Source: Azonexaceae bacterium
Lineage (GTDB): Bacteria > Pseudomonadota > Gammaproteobacteria > Burkholderiales > Rhodocyclaceae
Length of the DNA: 64,000 nt
Direction of reading: 5' to 3'
Assembly: GCA_013335535.1 (NCBI GenBank)
Contig: JAAXVL010000008.1
Coordinates: 104,466-168,465, forward strand
Position 1 is the stretch's first letter. Every line of letters begins with the position of its first letter. Positions 27,644 to 36,053 of the stretch are shown here, in pieces. The notes below the pieces were generated by a model, which did no database searches, was not told where the DNA came from, and saw only the letters and a list, made by a program, of their open reading frames with translations. Made by a program: the position numbers and the translations under genes.

Positions 27644-28183
27644 TCATGTGGTTTTGGAAATGCAATCCATCTTTGGCAGCGGGCGCGGGCTTGGCTGCCG
27701 GTACTGCAGGAAGCGGCAAGTCACATCCTGGCCACTCCGCCGGTCGACAAACACTGAAACCGACTCGTCATGAACAGGCCAGTCGTCGACAGGAATTTCA
27801 GCCGGAAACAAGGCATCGCCGGAATAAGCCTGCTCTATTCGGGTCAAATAGAAGCGATCACAGTAAGGCCAGGCCGCCGCATAGACCGATGAACCACCAA
27901 TCACGAAAACAGGCTTGCCCGTCGCCAGCGCAGATTGCAAGCCCTCCTCCACCGAAGCCACGCGCGTGCAACCCGGGCGCAAGGCCAGATCGGGCTGGCG
28001 GCTGACAATGAAAGAATCGACTGGCACCACATCCATCGACTCGTAAGTCAGGCGACCGATCACCAGCGCGGCACCTTCCACCATTTTTTCGAAGTAGGCC
28101 AACTCCTCGGGAATATCCCAGGGCAACCAGCCAGCGAGGCCAATCATGCCGTTGCTGGCAACCGCGCCGATGGCCGAGATCAC
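27644..28183 (-). CDS. folA: Dihydrofolate reductase
   Basis: About 179 residues from GTG 28183, which overlaps the preceding stop codon (GTGA) and gives the usual DHFR beginning (ISAIGAVASNGMIG). An ATG at 28201 would extend it by six residues inside the upstream gene. DHFR landmarks are GWLPWDIPEE, GRLTYESMD, VIGGSSVYAAA and IEQAYSGDALFPAE. It reduces dihydrofolate to tetrahydrofolate with NADPH. It is translationally coupled to a FolB-like gene, so both act in folate or pterin supply. Confidence 0.9.
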   Translation of the reverse strand: MISAIGAVASNGMIGLAGWLPWDIPEELAYFEKMVEGAALVIGRLTYESMDVVPVDSFIVSRQPDLALRPGCTRVASVEEGLQSALATGKPVFVIGGSSVYAAAWPYCDRFYLTRIEQAYSGDALFPAEIPVDDWPVHDESVSVFVDRRSGQDVTCRFLQYRQPSPRPLPKMDCISKTT

Positions 28184-28563
28184 CGTTTGCTCTTGGCCCA
28201 CTGATCGCGCGTCAGCGAAAGCGAAATAGCGGGCGTTCCCTGCCCGTTATAGACATGCGGCTTGTGCATCGAAACATAAGCCGAAGAGACGATGGCCATG
28301 CCAAAAATCGCATCCATGACCTCCAGGATGCTCGACTCCAGACATTCGCAATGGGCATTGGCTTCCAGCTTGCGGATGGCCAGAAAGATCACTTCGTAAT
28401 CGACCACCTGACGAATATCGTGCGGATCGGCCACCGCATCCATCGGCGCCCACGCATCGGCGTGGACGAGCACTGCCTGCGGCCCGTGTTTTTCGAGCGG
28501 ATTGCAGCCGGTGCGCAGTTGAATGGTCGCATCCACGGAGGCGCACCAATGATTTTCAAGCAC
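28180..28563 (-). CDS. Dihydroneopterin aldolase-family (FolB/FolX-like) protein
   Basis: A 127-residue protein with the T-fold signature of dihydroneopterin aldolase/epimerase: VQLRTG-type N-terminal strand, VVDYEVIFLAIRKLEANAHCECLESSILEVMDAIF (positions about 53-87, with the conserved Glu pair) and a closing VSMHKPHVYNG strand. Its 3' end overlaps the folA start. Either aldolase (FolB) or epimerase (FolX) activity is possible. The usual catalytic Lys near the C-terminus could be the K in MHKPH. Confidence 0.75.
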   Translation of the reverse strand: MLENHWCASVDATIQLRTGCNPLEKHGPQAVLVHADAWAPMDAVADPHDIRQVVDYEVIFLAIRKLEANAHCECLESSILEVMDAIFGMAIVSSAYVSMHKPHVYNGQGTPAISLSLTRDQWAKSKR

Positions 28564-28636
28564 GAGTCAGATTCCTTGTTTATCAATAAATATGCTAAGG
28601 GCACAACGATACCAAAGCTGGCAGCAATCGGCCGGC

Positions 28637-28661
28637 AAAAAAACAGGCGCCGAAGCGCCTG
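28637..28661 (-). terminator. Rho-independent terminator after the small gene at 28689
   Basis: CAGGCGC and GCGCCTG arms around CGAA. The A run on the left gives a T tract on the minus strand. Confidence 0.75.
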
Positions 28662-28688
28662 ATTGCGACCCATCAGAACAAATCCCTG

Positions 28689-29099
28689 TCAGGCCGTCAC
28701 ATTAACCAGCGTACCCGTCTGCTGACCGGAGGTATTGACGACAGGAACTGCGGCTGTCGTAGTTGTTGCGCTGACGGCCAACGGCTCCGACTGAAGCACC
28801 TTGCTGATTTGTGTTTTCAATTCACCCAGCTGGCTCTGTATTTTGCCAACCGAGTCCAGCGACGCCAGATTCTGTCTTGCCTGGCTGGCATCGCCCTGAG
28901 CCTGTCGCGACTGGACCTGCAAGGAACGGGCGTTCTCCTGCGCACGGTCGGCAACGCTTTGCGCCGAGCGAGCCTGAGACTGCAAGGCCGCAGCCTGTTG
29001 CTCAGCCTGATCAGCATTTCGCCGTGCCTGCTGCAGCTGGAGTTGCGCCCAAAGCCCACTACTGGCCGCTTGAGCGCCTGATGCCGACGATACTGCCAT
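28689..29099 (-). CDS. Small Ala/Gln-rich coiled-coil protein of unknown function
   Basis: A 136-residue protein without signal peptide or membrane segment. Residues about 17-90 are rich in Ala, Gln, Arg and Ser with heptad-like spacing (QQARRNADQAEQQAAALQSQ), indicating a long helix or coiled coil. The C-terminus ends NTSGQQTGTLVNVTA, nearly identical to the end of the next small gene upstream (NAQGQVTGTLVNATA). GGTGA precedes the ATG. I do not recognise the family. The shared tail suggests a common partner or processing signal. Confidence 0.65.
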   Translation of the reverse strand: MAVSSASGAQAASSGLWAQLQLQQARRNADQAEQQAAALQSQARSAQSVADRAQENARSLQVQSRQAQGDASQARQNLASLDSVGKIQSQLGELKTQISKVLQSEPLAVSATTTTAAVPVVNTSGQQTGTLVNVTA

Positions 29100-29134
29100 T
29101 TCGTCACCAATCGCCTGTACGAATCCGCCAGTTC

Positions 29135-29344
29135 CTAGGCCGTTGCGTTAACCAAGGTACCAGTCACCTGTCCCTGAGCATTCTTGACCGGACGCGGCGG
29201 CTCCTCAGTACGCTCAACCCGCTCTTCCGGACGCGGCTCGCGTTTCTCAACCTGTTGCGCCTGCTGGGCCTGAGTAGCCTGAGTGCCCTGGGCACCGGTA
29301 TTGGCATACGCATTGATGCTGGAAGTCACTGATTGAATATCCAT
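29135..29344 (-). CDS. Small protein with GTLVNATA tail, unknown function
   Basis: A 69-residue protein: polar N-terminus (MDIQSVTSSINAYANTG), a Gln/Ala run, a charged Pro-rich stretch (REPRPEERVERTEEPPRP), then the tail NAQGQVTGTLVNATA shared with the downstream gene. AGGTGAAG precedes the ATG. It is probably disordered apart from the tail. No family recognised. Confidence 0.6.
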   Translation of the reverse strand: MDIQSVTSSINAYANTGAQGTQATQAQQAQQVEKREPRPEERVERTEEPPRPVKNAQGQVTGTLVNATA

Positions 29345-29484
29345 TTCTTCACCTCACAACGATAATTCCTGAACTAACTCTACACCATTCTGCAAAATAT
29401 TCCAGAAGTATCCGCCGCAAGCGATACTCAAAAACCAACAAAATCAACAACAAATATGGCAACCATCGACCTTGGTTCGGCGAA

Positions 29485-30801
<1,317 letters not shown>

Positions 30802-30814
30802 GGTTATTCCTTCC

Positions 30815-31576
30815 TTACGCGTGAGCGCCCAGATAAGCCGCGATCACGTCGGGATTCCGGCGGACTTCTTCACCCGTGCCTTCGGCCAGCTTCTTGCCGT
30901 AATCGAGCACCAGGATGCGGTCCGAGAGATTCATGACCATCTTCATGTCGTGCTCGACGAGCACCACGGTGACGCCGGAGTCGGCGATCTTGCGGACCAG
31001 GTGGTCGACGTCGATGGTTTCCTTGGGATTGAGGCCGGCGGCCGGTTCGTCGAGGAAGATCAGGCGCGGCTTCATGGCGAGCGCCCGGGCAATTTCCAGA
31101 CGCTTGAGCGCACCGTAAGGCATGGCATCAGCCCGCGCATCGACGAAGGCATCGAGGCCGACGAAGCGCATGAGTTCGGCCGCCTCGGCGCGGGCTTCGG
31201 CGTCGCGCTTCTTGAGCGTCGGCAAGCGCAGTGCCGCCTTGATCAGGTTGCGATCCAGCCGCAGGTGGGCGCCGACCATGACGTTTTCTATGGCGCTCAT
31301 ATTCATGCAGATCTGCAGGTTCTGGAACGTCCGGGCGACGCCGCGCGTGGCCAGTTCATTCGGCGACTTGCCGCCGATGGATTCGCCGTCGAGCTTGATT
31401 TCACCGCTCGTGGGCTTGTAGACACCGGTGATCAGGTTAAACAGCGTAGTCTTGCCGGCGCCGTTCGGGCCGATCACGGCATAGACGATGCCGGCATCGA
31501 TGTTGAAGCTGACATTCTGGACGGCCTTGACGCCGCCGAAGTGGATGGAGAGGTCTTTGACTTCGAGCATGCTCAT
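30815..31576 (-). CDS. livG: LivG-type ABC transporter ATPase (HAAT family)
   Basis: A 253-residue ATP-binding subunit with Walker A GPNGAGKTT, a LivG-type signature region (ALKRLEIARALAMKP) and Walker B LIFLDEPAAGLNP. The C-terminal GTGEEVRRNPDVIAAYLG is typical of LivG. The start at 31576 is preceded by GGGAG and lies next to the livM stop codon. Works with the hemerythrin-LivF fusion, LivM, LivH and probably the binding protein encoded at 43115. Given its place in the paa cluster, the cargo is more likely phenylacetate or another aromatic acid than a branched-chain amino acid. Confidence 0.9.
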   Translation of the reverse strand: MSMLEVKDLSIHFGGVKAVQNVSFNIDAGIVYAVIGPNGAGKTTLFNLITGVYKPTSGEIKLDGESIGGKSPNELATRGVARTFQNLQICMNMSAIENVMVGAHLRLDRNLIKAALRLPTLKKRDAEARAEAAELMRFVGLDAFVDARADAMPYGALKRLEIARALAMKPRLIFLDEPAAGLNPKETIDVDHLVRKIADSGVTVVLVEHDMKMVMNLSDRILVLDYGKKLAEGTGEEVRRNPDVIAAYLGAHA

Positions 31577-31577
31577 C

Positions 31578-32510
31578 TCAGTCTCCCTTTCCGAACTTGG
31601 CAGCCAGCGTCGGCACCAAGCCTTTAGGCATGAAGATCATGCACAGCATCAGGATGCTGCCGAAGGCGACGGTTTCCCAGCCTTCGAAGGTCGCCAGGGC
31701 CTGCGGCAAAGCGGTGAGCAATACCGCGCCGACCAGCGAACCATAGACCGAGGCCATGCCGCCGATGACGACCATGGTGACGAGTTCGATGGAGTGGAAG
31801 AAGTCGGCCAGATTGGGCGTCACGAAACCGACGTAGTGCGCCGTGACGCTGCCCATGAGGCTGGCGAAGACGGCCGACATGACGAAGATGGCGACCTTGT
31901 AGCGGACGACGTCGACGCCGACGACCTGCGAGGCGACTTCCGAGCCATGCAGCGCACGCAGAGCGCGACCGAAGGGCGAGTCGATCAGGTTGAGCGAGGC
32001 CCAGACGCTGACCGAAAGCAGCAGCGCGACGACCCAGTACCATTGCTTGTCGCTGGCCAGTTCGAAGCCGAACAGGCCCATGGTCGGCACCGGCATGCCA
32101 TCGGGGCCACCGGTCCATTGCGCTTCGTTGCGGATGGCGATGTTGAGGATGATGCCGAGTCCCAGCGTCGCCATGGCCAGGTAATGGCCTTTCAGCTTGA
32201 AGATCGGGCGGGCGACGAGGCCGGCGAGGACAGCGGTGACCAGTGCCCCAGCCCCCATGGCGACCACCGGGTGCCAGCCAAAATGCGTCGGCAGGACCGC
32301 CGAGGCGTAGGCACCGATGCCGAGGAAGCCGGCGTGGCCGAGACTGATCTGGCCGGCAAAGCCGATCAGCAAATTGAGGCCGAGGACGATGACGGCATTG
32401 ATCGCCATGCGGATGACGAGGTCAAGGTAGAAGCTGTTGGGGACCACAAATGGCAGCACCAGCAGGATGGCCACGACGATATACAGGCCGAGATAAACGT
32501 TCTTTTTCAT
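31578..32510 (-). CDS. livM: LivM-type ABC transporter permease
   Basis: A 310-residue multi-spanning membrane protein with about eight hydrophobic helices. The family block GFAGQISLGHAGFLGIGAYASA is present at about residues 49-70. It forms the inner-membrane channel with the LivH partner encoded upstream. Gene spacing on both sides is two bases or less, so it is translationally linked with livH and livG. Confidence 0.9.
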   Translation of the reverse strand: MKKNVYLGLYIVVAILLVLPFVVPNSFYLDLVIRMAINAVIVLGLNLLIGFAGQISLGHAGFLGIGAYASAVLPTHFGWHPVVAMGAGALVTAVLAGLVARPIFKLKGHYLAMATLGLGIILNIAIRNEAQWTGGPDGMPVPTMGLFGFELASDKQWYWVVALLLSVSVWASLNLIDSPFGRALRALHGSEVASQVVGVDVVRYKVAIFVMSAVFASLMGSVTAHYVGFVTPNLADFFHSIELVTMVVIGGMASVYGSLVGAVLLTALPQALATFEGWETVAFGSILMLCMIFMPKGLVPTLAAKFGKGD

Positions 32511-32512
32511 GC

Positions 32513-33391
32513 TTACACCCGGTCCGTCGATTTGCCGCCAAACAGGCCGCGCGGCATGAAGAAGAGGATGAGCAGGATGAGCACGAAGGGAATCGCGTCC
32601 TTGTAGCTCGACGAGATGTAGCCGGCGCCCATGGCCTCGAGAATACCGACGAGCAGACCGCCGAGCACGGCGCCGAGGCCATTGCCCAGGCCGCCAACGA
32701 CAGCGGCGACGAAGCCCTTGAGGCCGAGCATGATGCCGACATCATAGGAGGTCAGCGTGATCGGTGTGACCAGGATGCCGCCGAGCGCGCCGAGGGCGGC
32801 CGACATGGCGAAGCTCATGAACAGCACCCAGCTCGTGTTGATGCCGACCAGTTCGGCCGCAACGCGGTTGTACGAGGTGGCGAGCATGGCCTTGCCCTGC
32901 AGCGTGCGGTTGAAGAAATACCAGAGCGCGATGACGACGAGCGCCGTGACGCCGAGCACCCAGAGGCTTTGCGGCAGCAGCGTGGCGCCGAGGATCTGGA
33001 TCGGTTCGTCGCCCGAGAAGGCCGGCAGGCTGAAGGTGTTCTTGCCGAGCCAGACCTGGATCAGGCCGCGAATGACGAGCGAGGCGCCGATGGTGATGAT
33101 GATCAGCGTCACCGTTTCGGCGCCCTTGACCGGTTCGATGGCCAGCTTCTCGACAAGGATGCCGACGATGGCCGGGATCAGGATGGCGAGCAGCAGCGCC
33201 ACCGGTAGCGGCAGGCCGGCCTGGGTGAAATACACGGCCAGCATGCCGCCGAGCATGATGAATTCACCCTGGGCGAAGTTGATGACGTTGCTGGCGTTGT
33301 AGATCAGCGTGAAGCCGAGGGCAGCCAGCGCGTAGGTCGCGCCGACCGTCACCCCGGAAAACAGGAATTGCAGGAACTGGGCAAGCATCAC
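32513..33391 (-). CDS. livH: LivH-type ABC transporter permease
   Basis: A 292-residue permease with the family block LAALGFTLIYNASNVINFAQ and GEFIMLGGM near the N-terminus and GGLGNGLGAVLGGLLVGILE near the C-terminus, with about eight membrane helices. It is the first transporter gene of the minus-strand arm, about 100 bp downstream of the ferredoxin reductase gene, with a dispersed repeat in the gap. Confidence 0.9.
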   Translation of the reverse strand: MMLAQFLQFLFSGVTVGATYALAALGFTLIYNASNVINFAQGEFIMLGGMLAVYFTQAGLPLPVALLLAILIPAIVGILVEKLAIEPVKGAETVTLIIITIGASLVIRGLIQVWLGKNTFSLPAFSGDEPIQILGATLLPQSLWVLGVTALVVIALWYFFNRTLQGKAMLATSYNRVAAELVGINTSWVLFMSFAMSAALGALGGILVTPITLTSYDVGIMLGLKGFVAAVVGGLGNGLGAVLGGLLVGILEAMGAGYISSSYKDAIPFVLILLILFFMPRGLFGGKSTDRV

Positions 33392-33464
33392 GCGCCCCCT
33401 TTCCGCTGTCGAGTCGTGTTCATGTCGTCTCCGTTCTAGTTATGCGTGCGTGTATCGCACTTTT

Positions 33465-33498
33465 ACGGTCAACCGGAAAAAAAGGCCAAAATCAAAAT
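33465..33498 (-). repeat. Dispersed repeat copy at the reductase-livH gap
   Basis: Plus strand ACGGTCAACCGGAAAAAAA then GGCCAAAATCAAAAT, a reverse copy that ends just inside the reductase stop region. Confidence 0.75.
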
Positions 33499-34541
33499 GC
33501 CAGCAGATGATCGGCATCGGCCGTCACCGGCTGCTGCTGGGCGAAGAAGCCTTCCGTGTGAATCAGGCCATCCTGGGCGCCCTGCGCCTTGACGGCGGCG
33601 ACGCTGGCATCGACGAATTCCGGGCTGCCGGCGATGAAAATGGTGTGCTTCGACAAGTCCTTGAACAGTTGCGGGAGGACGACGTCGACGCGACCGGAGA
33701 GGTAGCCGTCGGCCGTCTCGCGGGTCAGCGTGACCTTGTAGTCGAAATTGCGGTGCTTGGTCCGCCACCAGGCCATCATGCCCTGGCTGTAGACGTCTTC
33801 CTTGGTGCGCGCCGAAAAGAGCATGGTCACCGGCTTCTTGAAGCCGCGACGCAAGGCGGCTTCAGCCAGCGCGAGCACGGGCGCCAGGCCGGTACCGGCG
33901 GCGATGCAGAGCACCGGCGTATCGACCGACGGATCACCGATGAAGGTGCCGTAGGCGCCGGAAATCTTGACGCTCTCGCCGACGTTCAATTGGTCATGCA
34001 CCCAGTTGCTGGTCACGCCGCCGTCGGCGCGGGCGATCTGGAGAACCAGCTCGCCATCGGGGCGAGGCGCGTTGGAAATGGAATAGGCGCGGGCCGGAAT
34101 GTCGGCGCGCGGGTTGCCGATGGTCACGTACTGGCCCGGCCAGTAGCGGATCGGCTGGCCGACCGGACGCAGGCGCAGCTCGACGACGCGGGCGGCGATC
34201 TGCTTCTTGTCGGTAACAACGAACAACGCGTCTTCGCGCGGCGGGAAGAGCTTCGGCTTGGCATCCTCGGTACCCCACTCGATGGTGATTTCCTCGGAAA
34301 TCGGCTTGGCCATGCACATCAGGCCATAGCCCTGCTTGCGCTCATCCTGGGAGAGCGCCATGTCGAGCACCATGCCCTGATCGAACTGGCCGGAGGTGAC
34401 CTTGACCTTGCATTCGCCACAGGCGCCGGCACGGCAGTTGTTGGGGAGCGCGTAGCCGGATTTTTCCAGGGCCATCAGAACGGTGTCACCGTAGGCACAT
34501 TCGACCGACTTGCCGGAGGGTTGCATGATGATGCGAGCCAT
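33492..34541 (-). CDS. 2Fe-2S ferredoxin-NAD(P)H oxidoreductase, predicted electron donor to the adjacent di-iron protein
   Basis: A 349-residue electron-transfer protein. The N-terminal plant-type ferredoxin domain has cluster ligands C36, C41, C44 and C76. A ferredoxin-reductase FAD domain (RAYSISNAP) and an NAD(P) domain (AAGTGLAPVLALAE) follow. This domain order is that of AscD, phenol hydroxylase and methane monooxygenase reductases. PaaE has the reverse order, reductase then ferredoxin. It lies 110 bp downstream of a di-iron oxygenase-like gene on the same strand, so it very likely supplies its electrons. Together they sit in the paa cluster where paaABCDE would be expected. Confidence 0.88.
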   Translation of the reverse strand: MARIIMQPSGKSVECAYGDTVLMALEKSGYALPNNCRAGACGECKVKVTSGQFDQGMVLDMALSQDERKQGYGLMCMAKPISEEITIEWGTEDAKPKLFPPREDALFVVTDKKQIAARVVELRLRPVGQPIRYWPGQYVTIGNPRADIPARAYSISNAPRPDGELVLQIARADGGVTSNWVHDQLNVGESVKISGAYGTFIGDPSVDTPVLCIAAGTGLAPVLALAEAALRRGFKKPVTMLFSARTKEDVYSQGMMAWWRTKHRNFDYKVTLTRETADGYLSGRVDVVLPQLFKDLSKHTIFIAGSPEFVDASVAAVKAQGAQDGLIHTEGFFAQQQPVTADADHLLAF

Positions 34542-34611
34542 TTTTGTCTTCCTCTCTGTTGTTATCTCTCTGTTACGGCAAGGCCGGCACCCCTTGCGGA
34601 GCGCCGGCCGA

Positions 34612-34649
34612 TTTCATTTTTGCGGCTTTTTTCCGGTTGACCGTGGAAC
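34612..34649 (+). repeat. Dispersed repeat copy between di-iron and reductase genes
   Basis: TTTTTTCCGG then TTGACCGTGGAA, an exact match to the core, three bases from the di-iron gene stop codon. A GC-rich hairpin (GGCCGGC/GCCGGCC, 34582-34609) lies beside it, without a T tract on the minus strand. Confidence 0.75.
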
Positions 34650-34651
34650 GA

Positions 34652-35680
34652 TCAGAAAACCGGAATGATGTCGTCGAGATCGACGTCGCTGACTTCCTGA
34701 CCGGTGATGCCGACTTCCGGAATCGCCGGGAACGGGATGTTGTAGCGATCGAGCACGCCCTTCAGGTTGATCATCGCATTCTTCCAGTTTTCCTTCTTCG
34801 CTTCGTAGGTCGGGATACCGAAACCGGCACCGCGGGCAACCTCTTCGGCTTCGCGCTGGTTGGCGATGAAGTCGTCCGGCAGATCCCAGAATTCCATCGG
34901 TGGCTCGAACAGCACGGCCGACAGGAACAGGTAGCCGGCGCGAATCTGCTTGGTAACGACGGCCTTGGTTTCTTCCTTGAGGCCCGGGTAATCGCGCTCC
35001 ATGACCGCCATGCAGATCGCCATGTGACGGCCTTCGTCGCGACCGATGTTCTTGAAACCTTCCTTGAAGACAGCTTCGCGGGAATTGTCGAACATCTGCT
35101 TGAAGATGGTCGCAGCGGCGATTTCGCCCATCAGGAAGGAGCTGAACAGCACGGCCAGGTCGTACTTGGGCACAGCCTGCTTGTAGCCGTTCCAGTAGCG
35201 CGCACCGTTGAAGTACAGCCACTGCACGTTCTTCTGCAGGCGCTTGCCGAGTTCGGTCTTCGGCTGATAGGTGATTGGGTCCGGATGGGCGAGTAGCTTG
35301 GTGATAGCCAGGCCGCACATGATTTCGTGGTTCTGCTCGTCACGGGTGACCGAGAAGAAGCACTTGCGAACCGGATCTTCCTCATGCACTTCATAGGTCT
35401 TGATCAGCGCTTCGGCAAAGACCGGGGGTGCGGAAGCGTCGAACACTGACAGCAGGCTCCACCAGTAGGCAATGGATTCGCGTTCTTCCCAAGTGTAGCT
35501 GTCTACTTCCAGCGTATCCCAGGGCAGCTTTTCCGGATCCCAGTCTTCACGACGGGCGGCTTCCCAGACTTCCTGCAATTTCTTGGTCTTGCTGTGCCAG
35601 GACAGCGGATAGATGTTGGGCTGCTGGATTTCCGGCGGGAATTCCATCTTGTCGGCAAAACGTTCCTTGTTACTAGCCAT
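34652..35680 (-). CDS. R2-like ferritin-fold di-iron protein, candidate oxygenase of the phenylacetate pathway
   Basis: A 342-residue soluble protein with two metal-binding halves typical of R2-like di-iron oxygenases. The first ExxH is E115-H118 (RDEQNHE), preceded by candidate carboxylates D81, E90 or E97. The second has E186 (FLMGEIAAATIFKQ) and ExxH E216-H219 (RDEGRHM). It is not PaaA or PaaC by eye and not a class I ribonucleotide reductase small subunit in context: no nrdA is nearby, and a ferredoxin reductase follows. It is divergent from paaN-paaF and preceded by an operator-like promoter. I infer an oxygenase acting on phenylacetyl-CoA or a related aromatic CoA. The exact family is unassigned. 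Confidence 0.8.
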   Translation of the reverse strand: MASNKERFADKMEFPPEIQQPNIYPLSWHSKTKKLQEVWEAARREDWDPEKLPWDTLEVDSYTWEERESIAYWWSLLSVFDASAPPVFAEALIKTYEVHEEDPVRKCFFSVTRDEQNHEIMCGLAITKLLAHPDPITYQPKTELGKRLQKNVQWLYFNGARYWNGYKQAVPKYDLAVLFSSFLMGEIAAATIFKQMFDNSREAVFKEGFKNIGRDEGRHMAICMAVMERDYPGLKEETKAVVTKQIRAGYLFLSAVLFEPPMEFWDLPDDFIANQREAEEVARGAGFGIPTYEAKKENWKNAMINLKGVLDRYNIPFPAIPEVGITGQEVSDVDLDDIIPVF

Positions 35681-35750
35681 GTCTCACTCCTTATATGGGT
35701 TTCATCATCAGGTAGATCTGCAATCCGGGGAACCGAAGTGCGATGGATGA

Positions 35751-35780
35751 ATAATGATACATCGTTATTCGATGTGTCAA
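35751..35780 (-). promoter_or_regulatory. Sigma-70-like promoter overlapped by an inverted repeat, di-iron/liv arm
   Basis: On the minus strand TTGACA (35780-35775) is followed by TATCAT (15-base spacer) or CATTAT (18-base spacer). The inverted repeat TGATACATCG-N5-CGATGTGTCA (35755-35779, one mismatch) covers the promoter, as expected for a repressor site. PaaX, encoded at 48960, is the obvious candidate. Confidence 0.6.
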
Positions 35781-35948
35781 CATTTTTTGTATCGGTTTGA
35801 TGAAATATTTTTCCGGAACAAATTTTGCATTTCAGAATCGTAAAAACTAAACGCGGAAATCAAAACTTTAAGTAGTTGATTTTTTTATTGTTTTTTTGTT
35901 TTTCACAACTATTTTCATTATTCAGAATGTCAAAACAGGTCCATTTTT

Positions 35949-35990
35949 ACGATACCGACAATTGACTTTTATAAACTTACTTCGTATCGT
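35949..35990 (+). promoter_or_regulatory. Sigma-70-like promoter of the paaN-paaF arm
   Basis: TTGACT (35962-35967), a 17-base spacer, and TATCGT (35985-35990). ACGATAC (35949-35955) and GTATCGT (35984-35990) form inverted flanking words. Confidence 0.5.
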
Positions 35991-36053
35991 GTAACCAGAT
36001 TGGTGCCACCCTGACGAGCACCTGCCCGAGAAAAACACCCGATGGAGATACCG

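Larger units (their letters stand above)
35681..36053. promoter_or_regulatory. AT-rich divergent control region of the paa cluster (373 bp, no gene)
   Basis: Much lower GC than its surroundings. It holds a promoter for each arm (described separately) and several GATAC/GTATC words around 35757, 35786, 35951 and 35984. No convincing small gene is seen. Confidence 0.75.

Noticed and set aside
34582..34609. GC-rich hairpin between the di-iron and reductase genes as a terminator
   Set aside because: No T tract follows on the minus strand, and the two genes are expected to be co-transcribed. It could still modulate mRNA stability.
34652..35680. Ribonucleotide reductase small subunit
   Set aside because: The ExxH pairs fit the R2 fold, but there is no large subunit gene, a ferredoxin reductase follows, and the neighbours are all phenylacetate genes. 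An oxygenase role is more likely.
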